A stretch of DNA of 64,000 nucleotides from Rhizomys pruinosus (Eukaryota > Chordata > Mammalia > Rodentia > Spalacidae): contig VZQC01013302.1 in assembly GCA_009823505.1 (NCBI GenBank), positions 4,872,326-4,936,325 of the forward strand, written 5' to 3'. The position numbers and the translations under genes were made by a program. The notes under the pieces are model-generated. The model saw nothing but the letters and a program-made list of their open reading frames with translations. It made no database searches and was not told where the DNA came from. Positions 24,021 to 36,624 of this stretch are shown one piece after another. Every line of letters begins with the position of its first letter. The first letter of the stretch is position 1.

Positions 24021-24460
24021 CCCAAGTTGGAGGATTTCCTTTCTTTCTTTTTTCTTTTTGCTAAAAGATGTCATGTTTTCCTTAAGGAAGTGTTTGAAAT
24101 GTTCCTCATTGGAAAGCCCAAACAACCATCAATCTTGCCCTTGTGCTCCACATTGGGGTCTTTCCCTCCCATGGTCACCCAAATGAGGTAAGCGTGCATC
24201 CTATGTTGATCTTCCTGTACTGGCCTCCATGATACAGACTGAGCAGTCCAACAATGGCAGTCTATACACTGAAGAAGTTGAAATCCTAGTAGCTGCTCAG
24301 TCCATAAGCTGGATATTTCAGTAGTCCCTATCTGGCATTGAAGGTTTGGAGGATTCTTTGAGAGACATGAGTCTTCAGTCTATATTGGAGGTTAAAAAGC
24401 TGTGTCTCATGTCTTCAAAGAATGGCAAAAGCAGTGGCAGCCACATAGTAGATGCACTTG
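23736..24460 (-). mobile_element. Probable antisense LINE 3'-end-like repeat
   Basis: The start (TTTTATTGTTATTAAACTTTTCATACATCATACATCATTTC, given here in pieces) resembles the antisense L1 3' ends at 27760-27800 and 63475-63520, including CATTTCTCAATCCAG and CCATTTCCCTTTCC. Further right the assignment is uncertain. The hairpin at 23978-24032 sits inside it. Confidence 0.5.
23978..24032. repeat. TA-cored hairpin, copy 1
   Basis: Perfect 10-bp arms CTCCAACTTG and CAAGTTGGAG enclose a (TA)n core. A second locus with the same arms and core is at 26811-26875, and both are followed by GATT. Confidence 0.8.
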
Positions 24461-24751
24461 CCAGTAAGAATTGAAGACAGGAAAAACAACAGTGCTCTCT
24501 CTTTTTTTTTCTTTTTTCTATTTACTAAGATCTCAAGTTTTATATCTGAAGTACAGTTTCTCAGGCCTTACTGATTATTTCTGGTTATACTTTTTGGGGG
24601 GATGCTTAAAGGCACACAGTTGGTCCAGATTAACCAAGGTTTTTGTTTTCTCAAGGTCATTTGAGGATCTGGTCCTCAGGGGTCACTCGGGATTTTTTTT
24701 GGGTGGGGGNTATAACGGAGCGTAAGGCAGAAAGTGAACTTTCACGTGATG

Positions 24752-24782
<31 letters not shown>

Positions 24783-26300
24783 ATGTTGTAAAATATAATA
24801 CCTAAGGGCAAATCTCTCAGGACATCTTATTTAGTCTCATGGTATCAACTAATAGCCCCATTTATTAGATTAATATAAATGGCTATCTCCAAAATAGAAA
24901 AGAATAATATATTAAGGTAATTAGTGATACAGAATTGATATAAATTTCAACCCACACCTGACTTGTACTGAAGTCCTAGTCACAGATATTAAATTAAAGG
25001 AGCACAATTGTCTTTTTCATGTTTTCATGTATTATACAAATGATAATTCTGGAATTTCTTTTTTATATAATGGGATTATTTGGCTCTGGAATGTCTGGGT
25101 TCTACCTCCTTGAACCAGTGGCATGCAGAACTGAGAGAGAGAATCTGAAGTGGCATGGTCAACACTTTCAGCTTTGTTCCTATTTATAGGTATGTGATAC
25201 AACTCGTTCCTTCTGGAAAACTATAAATCACTATTTAGGGGTCCGGGAATCCAGAGAGTCTGCTCAGAGTACAGTGACAATTCACAAAAAACAGAGGTGG
25301 AAGCAATACACCTCTTCCCTCCAGGAAGTAATTTTGCTTTACACTCAAATCAAAAGCATTGGGGGATAAAAGCTTCAGTGCTAGTTCTGGGCTGTCCTGG
25401 TAGATGCTGTTGGTTAGGGAGGCATAAAAGCCTCTAAAGCAAAGGCTATTTGCCTATAACTTCAGGTACACATAAGAAATGGACAGTAAGACTCTAATGC
25501 TGAAGATATGCAATGATATGAGCATGAAAGGCAAAATTATGCTGAGATCCTGCCCAGCAAATCGACAGCTAACCTTGGTGTTAGAAAGCACTATACAAAC
25601 CACTAGAAAGAAAATATTTCTGAAGCTTCACAATGGACATTTTGTGCTATATTTTTACATGCCAAAGAAATTTAATTTGTAAACATCACAACTTTAAGCA
25701 ACAAAAATGGTCTTGGGTCTATTTCAACATGTCTATTTCCATGGAGTCCAACAGAATATCATTTATGGAAAAGCTGAAAATTCAAAGTAGTGATAAATTT
25801 ACTTTCCAGCTTTGATAAATACATAAAATAAGTCCATAAAACTGAAAAATTGTCCATATAAATTTATTTTTCATCGTATTTTTGTACACCTTCTGTATAG
25901 TCACACCTCACCAAAGACCTGGGCCTCCTCATGGAGTGCTAATGATTAACAAGGATATATAGTAGCTGAGTGTGTTCTTTTTAGAATTTTTCTAGATTGG
26001 CATATATATCACAGTTTCAGAAATTTGAAAAATAAATTAACATAAAAGAGATTCATTTTTAAATAAAACAATAGGTTTCCTTATTCTGTGCTACTTTTAA
26101 CAGAGAGCACATCTACAACACTGACCAATTTAACAAAGGTAAAATAATAAAAGTTGAAAAAGACTTTAAGAATTTATCATCAAACTTGGTTTGAAACTTA
26201 AATGGGACTGAATCAGGATTCATTTCAGCTTTGCTCACCTTCTGTAGCTACTAAAAGTTATATGACTAAGAAGTATCTGAAGGAACCTACTGTTTGAAAA
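24461..26300. other. Unclassified sequence with an assembly N
   Basis: No gene is recognised. There is a lone N at 24710 and a TA microsatellite at about 24750-24778. Short frames such as 25479-25682 match nothing I know. Confidence 0.5.
24710..24710. other. Single-N assembly junction
   Basis: A lone N lies between a G-rich run (GGGTGGGGG) and TATAACGGAGCG. It resembles the Ns at 9424 and 44048 and probably marks a closed gap. Confidence 0.75.
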
Positions 26301-26820
26301 ACTTGCAGAAAATACACGGATGGAACTAGAAGCCATTATGCTAAGTGAAGTAACACAGTCCCAGGAAAACAAACAATTCATGGTGTCCCTCATTTGTGGA
26401 TGCTAGCACCAAATCTATATATGTAAAGCAAACTAAATAATACTTTTCTTTCTTTCTTTTTTTCAGTAAATATAATACCTGATGTTACTCATCAATTTGT
26501 TATGTACTGTAGGAATGTAAAGTAATATTTTTGCTTTACCTGCATAAAATTCTACTGTGAAAATGTGAATCCCTAAACATGTTTTGGAATTAATCTATAC
26601 TTTATTTTCAGACATCATAATTTTGGTATATGTGTGGCATTTATATATGGATTTTTTTTTGTTTCATGAAAATTTTTTTATTTTCTTTTTTTTTTATTTT
26701 AAATTGAGCTTTATAATACACATAGCATCAAAATAACATAAGTGAAACTTGTGATACCAAAAAGCCCTCAAAATACAGTGATACTTTAACATGGAAATTC
26801 CATTTTTTTCCTCCAACTTG

Positions 26821-26861
<41 letters not shown>

Positions 26862-27240
26862 CACATGAGTTGGAGGATTATACTATATGAGTCTATATAT
26901 ATTATATAACTCACGCTGAGTTGGAAAGCATTTATTACTTTCCTTATCCTTTCTTTTTGGCTAAATGCATTGTCAATGCATGGCTATTTTGAAGTGATAA
27001 ATTTGAAGGAAAAAACTGCAAAAAATACTGGGTAAAGTAACTGACTGAAACAATAAACTTCTGTCAAAATAGTAAACTTCTGCATTGAACAAATTTTAAA
27101 GAAACCTGAGAAAAATATGCAAGACATATACAGCAGAAATGACATGAGCTCATTGCAGGGTGGGGGACAGGAAGGGGAAATTGGTCAAAATTTGATTAAG
27201 AAATTTATAAAATTACATAAAACTCTCACTAAAAATATTT
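26301..27240 (+). mobile_element. L1 3' end with an internal insertion
   Basis: It starts in the ORF2 C-terminal end (GAACTAGAAGCCATTATGC, AAGTGAAGTAACACAGTCCC, TCCCTCATTTGTGGATGC) and runs into the L1 3'UTR (GACATCATAATTTTGGTATATG). It ends near 27240. Unrelated AT-rich DNA with a hairpin interrupts it at about 26650-26990. Confidence 0.75.
26811..26875. repeat. TA-cored hairpin, copy 2
   Basis: CTCCAACTTG is followed by a ~40-bp TA core and then TCACATGAGTTGGAGGATT. The arms match copy 1 except for the innermost bases. A partial third right arm (CTGAGTTGGAAAG) follows at about 26913. Confidence 0.75.
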
Positions 27241-27244
27241 TTGC

Positions 27245-27721
27245 GGTTGGGAAAAAGATATTTTCCAATATCTACCTAAGATTTTTTTTCTTTCTAAGTT
27301 TTATTCTTCTTAACTTTTAACTGCATTTTTGTGTATTTTATACAGACTATCTCGATAAATTTTAACCATCTTTAGACCCTGTTCCCCAGTTCCCCACTGG
27401 CACCATCCCATAGCTTCCCCACTGGGATTCATACATACTGTCATTTGTGTTTAGGGTCCATTGGTACCAAACGTATTCTCCTGCTCTACTACCTGAGTTC
27501 ACTCATCCTTGGAGCTTTATCAGCCTATGAGTCTTCCTAGAAGTCAGTTTTCCTAACCAGCATTAATCGATATCAGCTAAGATTGGGTCTGCTGCCCATT
27601 TTTCTAGTTCCATGCTGAGTTTGTCTGTGCTGTGACATGCACACCATCCACACACGCTCGTAGGTCCATGTGAGCAATGTCATTGTATAATGATCCTGTG
27701 AATTTTTTGTCTTTTTTATTT
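27245..27721 (-). mobile_element. Possible antisense old L1 3'UTR
   Basis: T-rich and C-rich antisense texture (TTGTGTATTTTATACAGAC, CCCCAGTTCCCCACTGG) resembles old rodent LINE 3' ends, but I cannot align it with confidence. No gene is seen. Confidence 0.35.
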
Positions 27722-28430
27722 AATTTTTTTTATCTTTTTTTTTTTTTTTTTAATTTTTTATTGATGGTTTGTGCATTTTATACATCATTTTCCAATTCAG
27801 ATCAGGCTATTTCCCTTTCCTTCCCCCCCACCACACACATCCCACCATCACCCAGATCATATATATTCTGCATAAATGTCCCTGCATCTTTCAGGTTTAT
27901 TTTTTTTTCTTTTTTAGCTATAATGATAATCCATGAGTATAAGCATTCTTCGTGCAAAACCAATCTAAGGCTGTTGCTGCCCAAACCCACAGTCCAACCA
28001 TTCAGTGGAGGTTTGACAGGAAGTTGTTTGTTCAATCAAGTTGACTATTCAAATGAAGTGTCCAGAACATACATCACTGGGCTAACCGTTTCACCAGATT
28101 CAAACGGCCAATCAGCAGCTTATACATTCTACCACAGGCCCTCTTCCGCAGATTGTTTCCTAGGCTACAGAAAAGGGGCAAAGGTGGAGTGAGAAGTAAA
28201 ACTGTCCAATCTCTCTGGAGCTGTGATTGGATTCTGGTCAATTCTGGCTGTTTCCTTTAATGGGCTGAAGTTGTTCAAGGAAACCTTTGACCTACTAATG
28301 AAGCACAAGCAATTAGATATAATGGGATATTTAAGCCAGCACATAATAGTTATGTCGTAGGTTACTATTGGCATGACAACATATGTTTGGATGATATGTT
28401 AATTCATCAGGAATTTATTTTTACCCTCCT
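27722..28430 (-). mobile_element. L1-tailed chimeric retroposon, copy c
   Basis: Reverse-oriented copy: poly-T, then CATTTTATACATCATTTTCC, the C-rich complement of the family's G-rich tract, and the unique body (TGTTCAATCAAGTTGACTATTC, GGTCAATTCTGGCTGTTTCC given as separate words). It extends further 5' than copy b, through CTACTAATGAAGCACAAGC and ATATGTTTGGATGATATG. That segment is shared with copy d. Confidence 0.75.
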
Positions 28431-29569
28431 GATAAATATAAAAGGGTCTTACTGTGGCTTATGAATCTCCTAACCTGTAGAGGATGTAGGCTTGTGGCAA
28501 TCAGCCATGGGTTATTTCTCCCAAGGAGAGAGCCACAGCCAAATTAGATTTGGGATATAAAGAACATACGGCTGCCACTGCTGCACAGTATTCCAGGCAG
28601 GTGAGTGTAGCTTGGTGCTGATGGTGGAGTCTTGCTTGACTCAGGGAGACACGTATTTGCTTTATTGGTTTAGTGGCCTTTGGGAACTCTCTGCCATTCA
28701 GAGGCCATCTGTTCCCTTGCATGTGCGGTCTCAATACATTCCTCCGATGTTAACGTCAGGTCTTCGGCAGCAGGGTCTTACGCCTCTCCTCTGCCAGGTA
28801 TCCCAGATTAGGGGCAAGGAGCCTTTAACCTTTTGTGGGGCCTTGGATCCCCTGGCCAACATCCCCCTGTTAGAACAATCCATTGCTGATGTCAGAGCTC
28901 CTGATTAATATACTGTTGCCTGAGTGCATAGCCCAAGGGACTTTAGTATTATAATTTGGTTCTGAACACGAGTATAATCCTTTTCACAGTTCTTATGTCT
29001 ATTAGTCATTAAAGAAGACATTTTTAACCGGTTTTATAAGGATTACCTCTATAATAGTTTTGTCTCAATTACAAGTTGAGAAAAATGACATCATCATCGT
29101 CAGTATTTCTCCTTGTTCTATGGGGGGGGAGCAAGAAAGTCATATCAAAACCTTTGTTGCACCTAGAAAGTATAGTTTCATTAGGACCACTTATAGATAG
29201 TTTGTTTACAATGTAGGATCCACAAGAAGGGTTCGATGTTTATGGGCAATCTGAGGCTTTCTTCCTTCACAGTGTTCTCAAGGACGGGTCAACCTTTCAG
29301 TTGCCACTTTTTTGGTACATCTACTCAATGCAGCTGGTACTTTTCTTTCTCTCAGGGCCCCGTTAAGTTGGTGACGTTTTGTCCTGTTGGAACAAAACAA
29401 TCTTTTCCCATAAGTTAGTTTTAATTTGAATTGCAAGGTTCTTGCTAGATAGGTTTCATGTCTGTCTGTACCGCTCCCCCCCCTTTTTTTTTTATGATTC
29501 TCCAGAAGACAGTTGTCCTAACTATAGGGTGGAATCAAGGCACAGAATTTTCATCAAATTCACCCATGC
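28431..29569. other. Unclassified stretch, possibly ERV-derived
   Basis: It has a TATAAAAGGG-like box at about 28437 and a less AT-rich texture than its surroundings. I recognise no primer-binding site, LTR ends or ORF, so a retroviral origin is only a suggestion. No cellular gene is seen. Confidence 0.35.
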
Positions 29570-32500
29570 TGTTTTTTTTTTTTTATTTTTTTTTTTTTTT
29601 TTTTTTTTAATTTTTTAAATTAAATATCCTTAAAAGAGATCTGCTACAAGGTGATACTGTACATGGAGAAATTATAGAGAACATTTGTATGTGCTCATCC
29701 AAAGTTATTGTTAAAGATTTTGTGTAAAACAAATGTGGACAACAGCAATTATATCTACATTTACCTCAGATGCACTTTACTGTTTTTAATCAAGAGATGC
29801 TGTAAACCAATGGTTGTTAATATAAATATTTTACTTTTACTAGTCTAAAACACATGTATCCTTAGACGTGTCTAGGGTGAAACTGCAGTACTCTTAATGC
29901 TGTAATCTCACAATCATTAATTATGCCTTGATTGTAATTACCATCCGTGTCCTCTCCCCATCCTCTTCCCACATTCACCAATTTCAGTCCATTTTTCTGA
30001 TGCAGTCTTTCTGTTGTTGTTCTTTATAATATGCATCACTCCACATGAGAATATTTAAATATTGGAGGGGTTTTGGTATCCCAAGCTCCCATAATGAGGG
30101 AGACACCATTTGTAGTTTCGTTTTTCTTGCGGGACTTAAGTGTTTCATCACATATAACATAAATAGTTCTTCCAGCTCCCATCATTTACCCTGAAAGTTA
30201 TGATGTTGTCCTCTTTTATCTGCTGATTAGAACTTCCTTGTATATCTGTACCCAAACCAATTTTTCTTTCTATCCACTACGTCAAGTGTTGAGAGGCACT
30301 GGCTGGTTCCAGCTTTTCTGCTATTGTTAAAAGAGCTGCAATAAAACATAGTGTGTGCATGTATGTTTGCAGTAAGTTTTGTCTTGTGGGTATATACCAC
30401 AGGAGTGGTATGATGGGTCAAATGGAAGGCTCATTATTGAGTCTTTTAAGGGTCTCCACATTAATCTGTTTTCCATAGTGGCTGTATTAGTTTACATTCC
30501 CCCCAGCAAAGGATGAGTGTTCCCCTTTCTCCACAACCTTCTCCAGCATTTGGTAACATTCGTGTTCCTTATCCTAGCCAGTCTTTTTGGAGTGAGGTGA
30601 TATATCAAAGTGGTTTTTATTTGCAATTTCTTCCCCTTAATTTACCAGAGTGTTGAACAGTTTTTTAGAATGTTCTCTCATCTAGCCATCGCTCTAATAA
30701 TTTCCTTCTCTTGTGAAGTTCTATCTCAGATCTTATGCTCATCATCTATCTATGAGTCGGATTATATCTTGTTTTTTCTTTTCTTCTTTGTTTTTTTCTT
30801 GAGTAGCTTGATACTATGGACATTAATTGCTGTTGTCAGATTGTAATCTGCTCGTGAAGGTTTCTCCCCACTTCCGTGGTCTCTCCTCACTATTTCCCAC
30901 TGTATTGCTTGTTTGATGTTACATGGAAGCTCCTTGAGTCTTTAATTGAGTGTCCGATTTGTCAAAATTGTCCGATCTTATTTTTGTGGTGCTGTCTGAT
31001 TTATGAAGTCATTTCCTACAGCTATGTCTTGTAGTCTGCTGCAAGCTTCTCTTCTATATCTCCAAGAGGTTTGGGAGGTTTACATTGGGTTTGGTTCCAT
31101 TCTGGAGGTTGACTTTGTAGTGAGAGGTTGTGGTTTAATTTTATTCTTCCTCAAGTGGTGATCCAGTTTTGCCAAACTACTTGCTGAAGATGCTGTCTTT
31201 CTCCATTGTGTTTCCTTGGCCCCCTTGTCAAATAAATGATGGCTGAAATTGTATGAGCTCAGGATTGGATCTTCGTTTTAATATTCCATTGGTCACTGGG
31301 TCACTGTTTTTATGTGCCGTTCCAAGCTGTTTTATGACTAATAGCTCTGTAGTATAGTTTGATGTCTGGTAAGGCGATCCCCCTGTATTGCATTATTCAC
31401 TCAAGGTTGGATATTGGTTTAGGGGTCTTTATGGGTTTTTCAAATGAAATTGAGGATTTTTTATCTTTCCAAGCCTGTGAAGAATCTTGGGCTGGGATTT
31501 TGTGATTGGGTTGCATTAAAAATCCTGTACACTAGTTTGGGAGGGAGGACATTTTTACTAATATTTATTTTTCCCATCCATGAGCATTGGAGGTTGTTCC
31601 ATCCATCTCTGATGTCTTCCTCAATTTCCTTTTTTCAGGGGTTTAAAAATCTTTTGGGTTGTAAAGAGATCTTGAGTGTCTTTGGTTAGGTTTGTTCCTA
31701 GGTATCTTATTGTTATTGAGGAGGCTATTTTGAGTGGGAGGATCTCCTTGTAGTCCTTCTTAAATTGCTTGTTATTGTTGGAGTAGAAAGGTTACTGATT
31801 TTTTCTAGATTTTTTGTATCCTGCCACTATACCAAAAAGCTCCTATTAATCATTTCTAGGAAGTTTTCTGGTTGAGTTCTTACCATACCTTAAGTAGACA
31901 ATCATATAATCAATTCAGCAAAAGGGATGTTGCATTTCTTCTTTTTCCAATTAGACTCCTTTATTTCCTTTTTCTCTTTGCCCTTATACTTGCCCTTGCA
32001 GGGTTTCCAGACACTATATTGAAAGAGAGAGTGGTTGACAGGGGGGTCATGCTTGCCACGAGTTTACCTCAAGGGGATGCTTCTGTCATATTTCCCCATT
32101 TAAGGTAGGAATGATATTGTGTGCGGTTTGTTGTATTTGGCTTTGATTACTTTGAGGATTGATCCCTCCAGACCAATTCATCCAGGACTTTAAAACTGAA
32201 GGATGCTGGTATTTCTTTGTCAAAACCAAAGGCTTTATCTCCGCATCAATCATGAAATGAAGGTGGTGTTTTGCCTATTCAGATCCATTTTGATTTTTTT
32301 GTGTTTTATGATATTTACGTATGTTGAACCATCCCTTCTACTTCTGCATCTCTGGTATGATCCAACCTGGTCATGGTGCGATTGATCTTCTTGATGTGTC
32401 TGTATGTGATTTTCTAGTATCCTGTTTAGAATTCTTGGCATCTGTGTTCATTAGGTGGATGGGTCTATAGTTCTTCCTTTTGGTTGTAATCTTTCCCTGG

Positions 32501-33104
32501 TTTGGTAGTAGCATGATGCTACTTCATAGAAGGAATCTGGGCAAAATTCCTCCGTTTGTATCCTTCTAAAAATTTAGTAGTAATAGGTTTGTATGTCTTT
32601 TCGCAAATAATTATTATAAAAATTACTGGGCGTGAAACCATCCGGCCTGGGCATTTTGGTTAGGGAGGCTATTATTACATCTTCGATTTCTCTTCTGTAC
32701 TATTCGGTCCTGTTTTAGGCTGCGTCAATCTCTCCTTTTTTAAGCTTTGGTGGATTCCAGGATTTCAGATATTCAATTCCATTTCTTCTAGTTTTCAAAT
32801 TTAGTATACTATAAGATTTTTAAGTGTCCGTTATTTGCTGAGATTTTTCATAATGTTGTTTGTGAATGGTTTCCCCCTTTCATCAATGATTTCTGATTGA
32901 TTTTGGATGGATGTTGTTCATCTTTCTTCTCTTTTGGGTTACTGGGCTAGAGGTCTGTCCTATCTTGTTTATTCTTTCACACAACCAACTTTTGGATTCA
33001 TTGATCTTTTTGTTGGTATTCTCTTTTGTTTCTATTATTTCTATGATCTATGCTCTAATTTGTTGATTTTTCTTTTTGTCTGCTGGATTGAGGTTTCATT
33101 TGTT

Positions 33105-33107
33105 GTT

Positions 33108-33146
<39 letters not shown>
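33105..33146. repeat. Poly-T tract inside antisense L1
   Basis: About 37 Ts, with no such run in related L1 copies. It may be a collapsed or error-filled segment like those at 38504 and 39247. Confidence 0.8.
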
Positions 33147-33149
<3 letters not shown>

Positions 33150-35816
33150 ATTTTATTCTTTTCTTTCCTCATCTGTTTTTTTAAAAATGTTTAGGCATTA
33201 GGCTATGAAAATTCCTCTTAGAAGGAGCTCGTTTCTAAACCAGTGTTCCCATACGATTGCCTGTGTTGTTTATCATTTGTCATTACAGTTTTCCAGGCAT
33301 TGTTTTTTCTTATCATATTTCTTTCTTTTATTTTTCCTTGACCCACATCATTATTCAGGAGAGTTTTGTTTATTCTCCATGTGTTCCTGTAGGATGTAGG
33401 GTTTATATCTGAGTGTTTGATATTGCAGTTCTTTTGGCAGTGTGGTCTGACATAGAATGCATGGCATATTTCAATATTTTTATTTTGTATGAGTTTTCCT
33501 CATTCCTGTGTCAACCAGTATAGCTGGTCCTATTTTGGAGAAAATGTTCCATGAGGTGCTGAGTTAGAAAGTGTATTTTCTGGTGTTTGGGTGAAATATA
33601 TGATAGAATGTCTGTGGAGGTCCATTTGGTGGCATTAGTTTGGGTGTCTTTTAGTTCGGATGTCTCTCTTTATTCTTTATCCAGTTTTACCTGTCTAGGG
33701 GACTATGGGTATGAGTCCCTAGTATTAGTGTCGCTGGGGTGTTAATCTGTGCCTTGAGATCCTGAAGAATATGTCTTTTAAAGTGGTGCACCGGGTGTTG
33801 GTGCATATATATTTAAATTTGTGAAAATCTTTCATCGTCAAATGTGTTCCTATAATAAAGATGTACGTGGCCCTCTTTGTCTCTTTTTGATTTCTCTTTG
33901 CTTTGAAGTCTATTTTGGTCTGTATTAAAATATGCCAGCAACGCCTGCTTTTTTGTTTGGTAACCATTTGCTTGGAATATTTTCTTCCATCCCTTACCTT
34001 AAGTTGGTTGCTATCCTTGGAAATTAGATGGTTTTCTTTTGCTGTAGACAGCATGAATTTGGGTTTTTTGTTTCCTAGATCTCATTCTCCCAGTACTATG
34101 CTTTGATTGGGGAGTAATTAGCCCATTAATATTTAAGGTTATATTGAAAGATGTATGTTGTATCCTTTCATCTTTATTTCTCATGGGCTTCTAGCCTTTT
34201 CCTTGATTTGTCTTGTTATTTTTTAGTTTTTTTCCGTTTTTTTGATGTTTCCTCTTCTCCTGTTTCATTCTTCAAGTATTTTTGTTTCGAGTTGTTTTTA
34301 TTTTCTCCGTCTTACATTATTACATTCGGTTTAACCTGCTTTTTTCCTATGGTTTTTTTATTTCATGGGTTCTTCTTTCCGATTGTCAAGATAGAAGAGT
34401 TTGTTTTCAGATATCCATCATCTTTGTGCCTAAGTTTCTCCCAGTAGTCGAAGGATTTTTGCTGGGTAAAGTTTCGGGGTTGGCCAATCCGTAGTCTCTA
34501 CACTGGAATATCTTGCTCTGATGTCGTCTTGCTTTCAATGGTTTAGAGGCGAGAAGTCGTTGTAATTCTGATGGGTTTTCCCTTTGTATGTGCCTTTGTT
34601 TTTTCTTATGATAGCCTCAGGATTTTTGTCTTTATATTTGGGCATTAGCATTTTAATACGTAATATGGGTGGGATGTTTCTTTTCTGATCTTGGTCTGTT
34701 TGGAGGTCCTATGTGCTTCGTGTATTGATGGGTTTGTGCTATTTTTTACGTTTGGGGAAGGTTTCATCTAATTATTCTGCTTCTGAAAAGATCTGATCAA
34801 TACTATACTCTTAGATTCTTCCTTCCTCTATTCCTAGAGATACGGACTTTGATCTTTTCATAGTTCCCATAGTTCTCCGGTTGTTCCTTGTGATTTTTTA
34901 ATTTATCATTAGTCTCTTATTTTGAGCTTTTTAATTGCATCTGTTTATCTTCCCAGATCTGGATATTCCTTTGTTCTGCTTCCTCCATTCTATCTTCTGA
35001 GGCTTTCTTCTTCCTTTTTCTTTCTTCTTTTTTTTTTTTATTTTTTTTTTTTTTTTGTTTTAATTCTTTTAATTTATCTGGTTTTTTTATTTTGTATTTT
35101 TCCATTTCCTTTTTGACTCTTTCTCATGGTCTCCTCAAGTCTTTGGTGTCCTTACTTCTCGTTGGTTGGCTTTCCCTTTTTAGTGTTTTCTATTTCCTTT
35201 CAGGGTTTTTTTTTTTGCTCCCTCTACGTTCTTTCTGGAGTTTGTTGGTCTGTTTTCCTTTAGAGTTCTTTCTGAAGTGTTGTCAATTGGTATCCCTCTA
35301 GGTCTCTTTTTGATTTTTATTCTGCTCTCCTAGTTCTCTATCATAGTTCTTTATTTTTTTGCTCCCTCTAGTTCTTTCACGAGTTTTCATTCTGTTCTTT
35401 AGTTCTTTCTGTGTTTGTCATTGTATCACCTTAGGTGTCCTTTTTGAGTTTTTATCATTCTCGCTCTTTAGTTCTCTGAATTCCTGCTTTATGTTCTTTA
35501 ATTTTCTCTGCATAGGTCTGCAATTATTCCTCAAGATATGTTTCTTGGTTCCTTCTCCTAAGGGGATTCCCCTTGTAGCTTGTCCTCCATACGTTTGTAG
35601 AGCTTGGTGCGAGATTATACCTGTGGCATTTCCATGTTGTCCCTTCACGTCGTGTCCCTGGCATGTGGGACTTCCCTTTTGCTGGTTTAGATCACAAATA
35701 GCAGGACGGTTTTGTTTCCTCCTTCAGATAACTTTTTTTGTTGTTGGTTGTTGTTCGCCCTTCTCTCCTCTGTTTATGGAGTAATGGACTTGTCTCTTTT
35801 CAATATTGTTGCTATA

Positions 35817-36622
35817 TTAGGTATTGGACCGAAAGCACTCTTCTCTTCTTGTTCTGAAGGTTCTCCAACGTGGGGGGGGGGGGGGGGCGGGCTTTAGTGA
35901 CTGATCTACTAGCCCGCAAGCGCCCCGGGCCTTGCTCAAAGCGCAGCCTCCCTGGGCCCGGACTCTCCGGACCCTCTGGCCCGCGCCCGAGTCCCCCCTC
36001 AAAGGCCCCAGCAACCCACAGCTACTGCGCCCAGGTGGCACTGTCTTGGGTTATCTGCCCAAGAGCGCAGGCCTCCTGGCCGCCGGACCTCCGGACCCTG
36101 GCCTTCTGGCCCAGCGCCCGTGTCGGCCCCCCAAAAGGCCTCAGACACCAGCTACATACTCCAGCCGGTGGCTTCTGGTAGTAGCCTGCCCAAAGGCGCG
36201 CGCCGCTGGCCCGCCGGAACTCTCCGGCCCGTCTGGCCCAGCGCCCGGGTCCCGCCCGTCAAGGCCCTAGCACCCAAGCTATACTCGCCCAGGTTGGCTT
36301 CTGGTGTATCCTGCCAAGAGGCTCAGCCGTCGCCTGGGCCGCCGGCTCTCCCCCGGACCCTCTGGCCAGTGCGCCGGGTCCCGCCTTTACGGCCCCAGCA
36401 ACCACCAAGCTAACTCGCTCCAGTTGGCTTCTGGGTATCATCTGACAAGGCGCAGCCGCCCTCGACCCGGGCGCGGACTCCTGGACCTCTGTCCCAGCGC
36501 CCTGGTGTCCCGCCTCAGGAGCCCCAGCACCCAAGCTACTCCGCCAGGTGGCTTCTGGGTTCCTGCCCAAAAGGCAGCCGTCGCCTGGCCGCTGACTCTC
36601 TCCGGACCCTCTGGCCAGTGCC
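35817..36622 (-). promoter_or_regulatory. L1 5'UTR promoter: six ~127-bp CpG-rich monomers
   Basis: The word GGACCCTCTGGCC, or a near variant, recurs at 35969, 36093, 36226, 36355, 36483 and 36604, giving spacings of 124, 133, 129, 128 and 121 bp. Each unit also carries GGCGCAGCC-, GCGCCC-GGTCCCGCC- and GTGGCTTCTGGGT-like blocks. The array lies at the 5' end of the antisense L1 and starts next to a G-run at 35870-35888. Rodent L1 promoters are known to be tandem monomers. This monomer is not one of the mouse types I remember. Proline-rich frames across it are by-products. Confidence 0.85.
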
Positions 36623-36624
36623 CT

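Larger units (their letters stand above)
29570..36622 (-). mobile_element. Probably full-length antisense L1 with promoter monomers
   Basis: Read on the minus strand it has a monomeric GC-rich 5'UTR (36622-35880), ORF1 with a coiled-coil/charged region (KKASEDRMEEAEQRN at ~35000), and the ORF2 endonuclease (QTKIDFKAKRNQKETKRA at ~33890). Reverse transcriptase follows (SHHDQVG at ~32370), then the C-terminus (30950-30400) and 3'UTR to a T-run at 29571-29608. I cannot place 29610-29930 with confidence. The ORFs carry many small indels although the promoter keeps dense CpGs. A recent element with sequencing indels fits better than an old decayed one. Confidence 0.8.

Noticed and set aside
28431..29569. 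Confident ERV internal region
   Set aside because: There is a TATA-like box, but no primer-binding site, no LTR ends and no viral coding similarity that I could recognise. It is left as unclassified.
33903..35784. Several hydrophobic frames resembling membrane proteins
   Set aside because: They are the antisense of charged, A-rich L1 ORF1 and ORF2 sequence, which reads as Phe/Leu/Ser on the opposite strand.
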